From the NCBI RefSeq assembly GCF_034140825.1, contig NC_089041.1:23387501-23451500 (forward strand): 64,000 nucleotides of DNA, read 5' to 3'. A model generated the notes under the pieces. That model ran no database searches. It saw only the letters and a program-made list of their open reading frames with translations, and was not told the origin of the DNA. Of this stretch, positions 57,062-64,000 are shown piece after piece. The translations under genes and the position numbers were made by a program. The DNA is from Oryza sativa Japonica Group. Its lineage: Eukaryota; Streptophyta; Magnoliopsida; Poales; Poaceae. Positions within the stretch are counted from its first letter, which is position 1. Every line of letters begins with the position of its first letter.

Positions 57062-58493
57062 TACTGGTGGAGAAACCATCTTTGATCGGTCGACCAAATT
57101 CCACAATAGTCTCGGTTCTATTTAAAACCGGGACTAAAAACGATTTTTTAGTCCCGGTTAAAAAAAGTCTCGGTTCCATTTAAAATCGGGACCCGGTTAA
57201 AAAAGTTTTGATCTTTAGGCCCTAAAGATAATTTTTAGTCCCGGTTTATCCCCTGTCAGGGGGCCGATGATATTTAGTCCCGGTTCATAATACCAACCGG
57301 GACTAAAGATTACCACTTTAGTCTACATCCTAGTTGCTAGTACCAACCGGAAGTGGGAGTAAAATTCGCAACCACTTCCTCACCCACAGATCGATCCTTC
57401 CCTCTTCTCCTCCTCCCCCCTCTCCTATCTTACACAGATCCTCCCCTTTCTCCTTCCCCTCCCCTTCCTCCTCCCTCACCTGGAGATAGATCTTACACAG
57501 ATCCTCCCATTCCTCCTTCCTTCCCCTCCCCTTCCTCTTCCCTCACCTGGAGATGGAGAAGGCCGCGCCGCGCGGACGCGGTAGACGGACGCGCAGTGTG
57601 CGGCGCAGACGTGTGTTGCAGGGGAAGCACATGCGCGCAGTAGTAATGGTAGCGGTAGCCGGCAGTAGTGGGATTGATATTTCGTGATTGATTTCTTGAG
57701 TAGTAGCAGTAGTAGCGGTTGTGGGATTGTTGCAAGGGAAGCACATGCGCGCAGTAGTAACGGTAGCAGCAGCCAGCAGTAGTGGGATTGATATTTTGTG
57801 ATTGATTTCTTGAGAAGTAGCAGTAGTAGCGGTTGTGGGATTGATTTCTTGAGTAGTAGGATTGATTTCTTGAGTGGTTGTGGGATTGATTTCTTGAGTA
57901 GTAGCACTAGTAGCGGCATCCGGCAGCTTGTTTTCTCTCTCTTTATATTTTTTTGATATTTTGTGATTCACTAAGATGTATAATTTTGTGATTCATTGTA
58001 TAGATTTAAGATGTATAATCTGTGTTGTATTTGATTTATGTGTAAATTTTTTAGGATTTGTGATGTATTATATTTGTGTGTATAAGTAACTTTAAGATTT
58101 GTGATGTGGATTTAGGATGTTACTTTGATTTGGGGATTTGGGGTTTGATTTAGGATGTGCATGCCATCCGATTCGGGAGAAAATAAAAAAGTAACAAAAA
58201 AAAAAGGGGACCATCCGGGACTGTCTCTATCCTCTCTTTAGTTTCGGTTGGTAACACCAACCGGGACTAAAGATCCCTCTCTTTAGTAGGACTAAAGATT
58301 GATCTTTACTCTCGGTTATTTCACCCGGGACTAAAGATAGCGATCTTCAGTCCCTAGCACTAAAGATTGATATTTACTCTCGGTTATTTCACTCGGGACT
58401 AAATATAGCGATCTTTAGTCCTGGATTTGTAGTTCCGGTCAACCGGGACTACAGGGGGTTTACAAACCGGGAGTGACAGTTTCTCCACCAGTG
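57062..58493. mobile_element. Non-autonomous CACTA element, complete
   Basis: About 1.43 kb. The left end reads tactggtggagaaaccatct (first base C changed to T) and the right end reads acagtttctccaccagtg, the inverse CACTGGTGGAGAAAC. Both sides are flanked by ACT, a 3-bp target duplication typical of CACTA. Subterminal inverted words of the 'tttagtcccggtt' / 'aaccgggactaaa' type occur many times at each end. The interior holds C/T-rich sequence and a tandem-like stretch with 'attgatttcttgagtagtag'. No transposase frame. Confidence 0.85.
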
Positions 58494-61400
58494 ACTCATA
58501 GCATGACACATCAGTGTTAGTAAGAATTTAGTACGTATAGACTTTTCCTTTAGGTATATAGTCCCTACTATCATTATCATTATCATCTGAATAATTATGC
58601 CAGTAATTCGCTCTAGTCCAAACCATATCTCGAACTAATAAGTTCGTATTTTGAAAATCGAAACCCGAAATTCTGAACGTACAACTCCAATTTCACTTAT
58701 GCACATACTTGATAACTGAAGGTAGAGAAAATCTATACTAATATAAAAGGTACAAGTTCATCCAGCAATCCTACAATCCTTCGGATCCACTTTTGTTTCT
58801 GAGCCATTGATCTGCGAGATCCTACGAACGATATTCCTTTCACGATCCTCCCACGCGCGACCCTTCCCTCTTCCTCAGCGAGAAAAAACCGCTCCTCCTC
58901 CTCTTCTCCGCGTCCCCACCACGTGCTCCACCTCCGGGGCCCCACTCTCTTCGTTGCGCCCCCACCACGCCCCGCGTCCGCGCCTCCCCTGCCTCCTCAA
59001 CTCCTCGTCATCGTCGGTTCCCCTGTGTGCCTCCCTCGCCGCCGCCGCCGCCGGGGGCGGTTCCCTACTCTGCCTCCCCCACCACGCCTCCCACATCGCG
59101 CCGCCCCCATCGCCGCGCCCCCACAACGCCTCCACCGTCGGCACCCCCATCGCGACACCCCTGAGCTCTGCATCGCCGCCGACCGCCGCTCCTGCTCGCC
59201 CTCATCTACGACGCCGCCGTCACTACCCTCTCTTCGCTGCGCTGCCTCCCTCCCCGGCGTCCCCATCCCCTCCTCGCCGCGCCACTTCCCCATCTGCCGC
59301 CCCGCCTGCTTACCTCCCCGGCGTCCCCATCCCTTCCTCGCCACGTCGCTTCCCCATTCACCGCCCCCGCTGCACGCCTCACGCCGCAACCCCGCAGCGG
59401 AACCCACCGGCGAGCTAACCGCCGTCCCGGCAGGTCGCCGTCAATCGCCGTCGCCCCGCAGGTCGGCGTTGCACTGCAGAGGGATTTCCCCGCCGAACGG
59501 TCGCCGCAGCAGGTCTACGCCACCTTCTTCCCACGCCGACTCCATGTCTAATCCCTACCTCACCACAGGTAGGCGGCATTGCTTCTGCTACCATCTTCCT
59601 CTTTTGTGTTTCAATCAACAACCGTTTGATTTATTTCTGAATCAAATTTCCTCTTATGTTTTTCAATCAGCAACCGTTTCTTGATTTATTTCTGAATCAA
59701 ATTTTCTTCATGTTAATCACTTCACATTCCTGTTAATCACTTCACTAATGAGAGTTAAAAATAAGATTCTGAGATTAACTCTGAGAACAGCTTAGGAAAG
59801 TTGATATTCACATTAATTTCAGAACATCATGTTCCTTGTGAATAAATAGTATGATCTTCAAGCACTTCAAGCAACTATTATGACTTGTTTGTTTTCCGCA
59901 TTGTAGTTTCAACTTGTGGTTCCAGCTGAAGCAATTGGAGATTTATTAAATCTAAGGCTACATGCTAGGCTGCTATGAGGTAATCTGAGGAATTCAAATT
60001 TATATATTGCTGTGTTCTGGAAAAATATCTGACAGTTTAGCACCTCAAGAGAGGACATTAATTTGTAATATATGACTCCTGCATTTCCTTTTACCTCAAG
60101 TTCAGGAGTACTCACATGAGTTCTCTCCCCATGCTAATGCTATTATGAAATTTGATAATACATTTCAAAAATCAAAATGCATCCAAGTTCAGGAGGATTC
60201 ACATGAGTTCTGAATTTCTGTTGTAGTAACTGAATTTGTGTTCAACCCTTAAGAATTGTCAAACATGTTAGGATCAAGTATATATGTCAGCAATTAGGAA
60301 ATGTAACACCTCATTTGTGTTCAACCCTTAAGAAATGTATGTGTCGATTTGTCAATCACTGTTTTTGCTCATCATGTTGCTGTTATAAATAGTTCAGCAT
60401 CACAGGGATTTTGTCTTTGAAGAAGGTTTTTCATATTCTGGTTTACTGCACATGCTATGAGAAAGCCCAATAAGTATAGCTATCCATATATTTCTTGACG
60501 AATTCAGCCAATGGTAATAACTCAGTCTTAACTGGATAAAACTATGTTGAGCATGACAACTATAGGGCTAACTGAAAACCTGAAATTTTCAGGGCATAAT
60601 AGTATGTTGCATGCCGGTAACCCCAAAGTAGCAATGAAGAAACTCATACGTTACATACTACAAATCCCAAATTCATGAATACAACAACTTTGGGTAACTT
60701 TAAGAATTTAATCAAGAATAGGTACCGTTAATGCTATCCTGTGTTTGTCAACAACAATTATATTTCTGAATATTTTTTAACCTTTGAATATACATACAGG
60801 TTACGTAACCCTCTGCTACTCTGCTTTTTAGGATTTGTAAGGCTTGCTTTCCCCATTGCCCACATAGATCCTGATTTCACTGTTGAAAAACCATGTTTTC
60901 CAGCCCTACGCCTGCATTATCTAGGTAGAATGGAAAAAACGAAAAAAAAATCCAGGCTGATCAAATTTGATTTTTCTATAACTTCTTTTTCTTGCTATCA
61001 TTGTCCTGCTTAGGTGATGTCTATGTCTAATGGTACACTGCTTCCTAATACGCACCGTAGGGTCCACCAGCAAACCTCTGTTGATCCATCAGCAAGTTTT
61101 ACATTAGTTGCATAGCTGTCAGTTACTATCATGTGGCACTTATTTCTTTTCCTTTGTCATTTATGTGTAAACATATGCTACCGATGTTGCTGACTCTCAT
61201 AGTACACGGCAATATCAGGAGGTAATGAGAGCTCTTTCTTATGGATTTTCATTTGCCACCTGATCAAAAGCTGCCATTTTGTTTCCATACAAATGTGCAT
61301 TTATTCAAAGTAACCTATATAGCAACTATTCAAGTATGTTGCTTGGTAGGTTGTGAACAGAATTACTCGAAGCATAGCAGGACAGAGGCATAAGAGGGAA

Positions 61401-62884
61401 AAGTCCTATCGTTTTGTCTGCATGTCTACATTGTTATCTTTGATTGCTGATTTTGGCAAATCATATTAGTCAAATTGTTGTTTCTATATATAATAGAAGC
61501 TTGAATTGAATGGATAGATATGTCAGTCTGCATATTATAAAGCTTTTGATTTTTCTGCTTATGCATCAGGATAGTAATCCTTTATCCTTTTTCCATCTCC
61601 TATTTCAGATGTAGATCAAATAGGCTATCCTATTAGATGGTTATTGAGCAAGCATGTTTATACCAAACAGTCATTTTGTTTGTTGCTGGAACTATCAGGT
61701 ATTGTGTGTTACAAAATTATGCCACCAATATCTTTTGGCAGTATATAATAGGTTATAGATATGCCTACAGCCTCCATGCAAAAGGAATTTGATTCTTATA
61801 CTGTATGATTCCTATAAATGGCTGCCCACCAGATGTTAAAATTCATCAATGAAAGATTCTTAATTGACCATGTGTTTGATAAATTATTGCAGCACATCGA
61901 TAATTTATTGCATTATACAAAGTAACTTTGAGTTTTTAAGCATAATATGTAGATGGTTCGAGCATGATTTGATTTGTTGCTTACAAGTGATTTACCATTT
62001 TGTTTATCAAATATGAGCTATGACATGCTTTTGACTAAAAGTACAGTTTGAAAATTGTCAAACGTAATGTTTATGAAGTTAATGTTGGAATGGTCTTAAA
62101 ATATGCATCGTCATCATGTATTGCAGTTGTCCATGCACATCAGATTAGTCTATACACATCGGAATTCTTTAGTCTAAATATTAATTGCATGGATTCGCAA
62201 TTTAACAATCTATCTGAACTGAATACTGCTTAGCCTACGTTATTTCCAAATTTGCCGAGCACATATTGGGGAATCCAGTTTGCATGTTCTAGATTTGCAC
62301 ATTTCTTGCTCTTGAGCCACTATCCCAAAGCTTACATGTATAAAAGTACGCTTCGTAAAAAACACAAAGTTGCAAACTTTATGAATCAAAAGTATATCTA
62401 ATTTTGTGCCACTAACAGTTCTTTTTCGTCTTATGTTTGCAGGTTGCCATATAGGCATGCTAAAAAACCGTCAGGAAGTGTACAAGCTTACAAGCTGTAA
62501 ATAAACGGAATGAAGAGCAATAGATCATCTGTTAGGTTGCCTTCGGTTTTGAACAAGCGCTATAAGGTGGTCGAAGAAATTCTATTATTTTATTTACCAT
62601 TGATTGGCTATCTGTTGATGCTTTTATTATTCAACCAAACTGGTGGAGGAGCCAAGGTCACAGTAATCTTATTAAAGGTAGTACGTACTTATAGAACCTC
62701 CATTTTCATCGGTACATGTGAGAGTGAGCTTTAATAATGTATTCCATGATGAAATGTATTCCATAGCATTAGGATTGGATGCTACAGGGAGACAAATCTC
62801 GGCTGTGTCATGTATTCCATGATGCAAAGTTGATGTTGGCTATTGTCTCGGCGTTTCGAATAAAGATTGTTAGGAGAGAATCTA
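58494..62884. other. Transposon-like region without a supported gene
   Basis: At 58732 a 'tctatactaatataaaaggt' after an A resembles a Helitron 5' end. It is followed by a GC-rich Pro/Ser/His frame on + (58807-59684) with splice-donor-like sequence near 59570, then 3 kb of AT-rich sequence with no long frame. I could not find a matching Helitron 3' end before 62885. The frame is low-complexity and overlapped by similar frames in other phases. A 74-codon frame at 62510-62734 with a hydrophobic middle has no recognised family. Confidence 0.4.
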
Positions 62885-64000
62885 CACTGGTAGAGAAACC
62901 ATCTTTGGTCGGTCGACCCATATCCACAATAGTCCCGGTTCCATTAAAAACCGGGACTAAAAATGATTTTTAGTCCCGGTTAATAAGAGGAAGATCTTTA
63001 GTCCCGGTTGTTGTTACCAACCGGGACTAAAAATGAACTTTAGTCCCGGTTGGAGTTTCCAACCGGGACTAAAGTTCATTTTTAGTCCCGGTTGATTCCA
63101 TGTCAGGCTGTGTCAGGGCCCTATGATCTTTAGTCCCGGTTAGTAACACCAACTGGGACTAAAAACCTATTTTTAGTCCCGGTTGGTGTTACTAACCGGG
63201 AATAAAAATCAAAACACACTATATAAAACCTATTTTTAGTCCCGGTTGGTGTTACTAAACGGAAATAAAAATCAAAACACACTATATAATCCATAGTACC
63301 GATCCTCTTTTCCCGTCCACACAACAAACTCCTCCCTCTATCTCTTTTTTTCCTCTCTAACTTCTTATCTCTTTCCTTATCTCTAACTCCCCTCCGCTCC
63401 TTCCTTTTCCCTTCACCACAATATCTCTTTTTTTCCTCTCTAACTTCTTATCTCTTTCCTTATCTCTAACTCCCCTCCGCTCCTTCCTTTTTCCCTTCAC
63501 CACAGTGCAGGCGGCCGGCGCGGAGGTGGCCGGCGCGGCAGCGCGGGGGGCCGCGCGGCGGCGGCGGTGGGCGGCCGGCGCGGCGGCGCGGGAGGCCGCG
63601 CGGAGGAGGCGGCTGCGGTGGGCGGCCGCTCGGCGGCGACCGGCGCGGCGCTGGCCGGCCGGCGCGGAGGGGAGGAGGGGAGGTGGCAGTGGCTGCCGGC
63701 CGGATTTTTTTTCTTTTTTTTTGAGATGTGAATCTGTGATGTATTTTTGTGTGAGATGTGAATCTGTGATGAATTTTTTAGAACCCTGTGATGTAATTTT
63801 TTTAAGAGTTTGTGATGTATTTGGAGATGATTTGTTTGAGGATTTGGAGATGTTATGTAATATGTGATGATTTGGATATGGGAGGGGACGGTGTGAAATC
63901 AATATTCAATATTAAAAGCAGAAAAAAAAGAAAAAATATCTTTAGTCCCGGTTGGTGTTATCAACCGGGACTAAAGATGCTCCCATCCCATCTTTAGTCC
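62885..64000. mobile_element. CACTA element, left end and part of body (runs off the window)
   Basis: Starts cactggtagagaaaccatct, matching the termini of the element at 57062-58493, and continues 'ttggtcggtcgaccca' as that element has 'ttgatcggtcgaccaaa'. Repeated 'tttagtcccggttggtgtta' and inverse words fill 62930-63290, recurring at 63940-64000. No right terminus is seen. The GC-rich stretch 63500-63710 has low-complexity frames on both strands and is probably not a gene. No transposase is visible in the part present. Confidence 0.75.
63163..63503 (+). repeat. Two tandem duplications inside the CACTA element
   Basis: A roughly 66-bp unit with 'ttttagtcccggttggtgtt' and 'aaatcaaaacacactatata' is repeated twice (about 63169-63297). 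An 83-bp unit starting 'atctctttttttcctctc' and holding 'aactcccctccgctccttcc' is repeated twice with almost no change (about 63338-63420 and 63421-63503). The near identity of the second pair suggests a recent duplication. Confidence 0.75.

Noticed and set aside
58807-59684. Overlapping Pro/Ser/His-rich frames of up to 253 codons
   Set aside because: Several phases are open at once, as expected for GC-rich low-complexity DNA; no domain is seen and the region looks transposon-derived.
63357-63902. Ala/Arg-rich frames on both strands inside the CACTA element
   Set aside because: They come from a simple GC-rich repeat of 'gcggcg' words and a poly-A/T edge, not from a transposase.
1-64000. tRNA, rRNA, CRISPR, LTR retroelement or operon-like system
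   Set aside because: By eye I found no cloverleaf gene, no spaced identical repeats of CRISPR type, no long terminal repeats with polyprotein frames, and the gene order is ordinary for a plant nucleus. A tRNAscan, LTR search or repeat-library search could still reveal small items I missed.

Overview
The window looks like nuclear DNA of a grass, most likely rice (Oryza) or a close relative. The reasons are very GC-rich first coding exons that fade along each gene, ordinary GT-AG plant introns, dense small DNA transposons with grass-type ends (CTCCCTCCGTCCC Stowaway-like ends, GGCC-GTTTA Tourist-like ends), CACTA elements carrying TTTAGTCCCGGTT subterminal repeats, and Helitron ends. The species call is inference from these hallmarks. 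I saw no LTR retroelement, tRNA, rRNA or CRISPR array.

Layout. 1-2.2 kb is AT-rich repeat debris. A chloroplast-type APS kinase (seven exons, + strand) occupies 2.36-6.1 kb, followed by a one-exon 130-aa protein of unknown function (7.76-8.15 kb). After a MITE-packed gap comes a nine-exon FYVE-domain gene matching the plant ESCRT protein FREE1 (11.85-15.3 kb). A quiet 5-kb gap leads to a seven-exon secreted neprosin-domain protein (20.4-23.7 kb). Three minus-strand genes follow: the 70-aa TFIIH subunit TFB5 (27.5-27.8 kb, with a 5'-UTR intron), a 15-exon SLC35A-type nucleotide-sugar transporter of the CMP-sialic-acid-transporter-like family (29.8-34.1 kb), and a 12-exon chloroplast glutamyl-tRNA-reductase-binding protein (36.5-40.8 kb). 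Then come a Helitron nested in a MITE (42.4-43.7 kb), a 57-aa arabinogalactan peptide (44.75 kb), a 5.7-kb repeat-rich stretch ending in a Helitron 3' terminus (49.9 kb), a minus-strand LRR receptor pseudokinase (50.6-52.5 kb), a minisatellite, two neighbouring intronless SUMO-like genes (55.5-56.9 kb), and a transposon-dominated end with one complete CACTA element (57.06-58.49 kb) and the start of a related one (62.885 kb onward).

Function. The genes do not form a cluster or pathway; they are ordinary single eukaryotic loci for sulfate activation, endosomal sorting, transcription/DNA repair, Golgi transport, tetrapyrrole control and cell-surface functions. The least ordinary genic item is the pair of divergent intronless SUMO-like genes: both keep a diglycine where canonical SUMO has it, both have Ile before it, and each carries a different 13-14 residue tail. 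Exon coordinates were assembled by hand from splice sites, reading-frame continuity and remembered family sequence; every multi-exon model closes to a whole number of codons.
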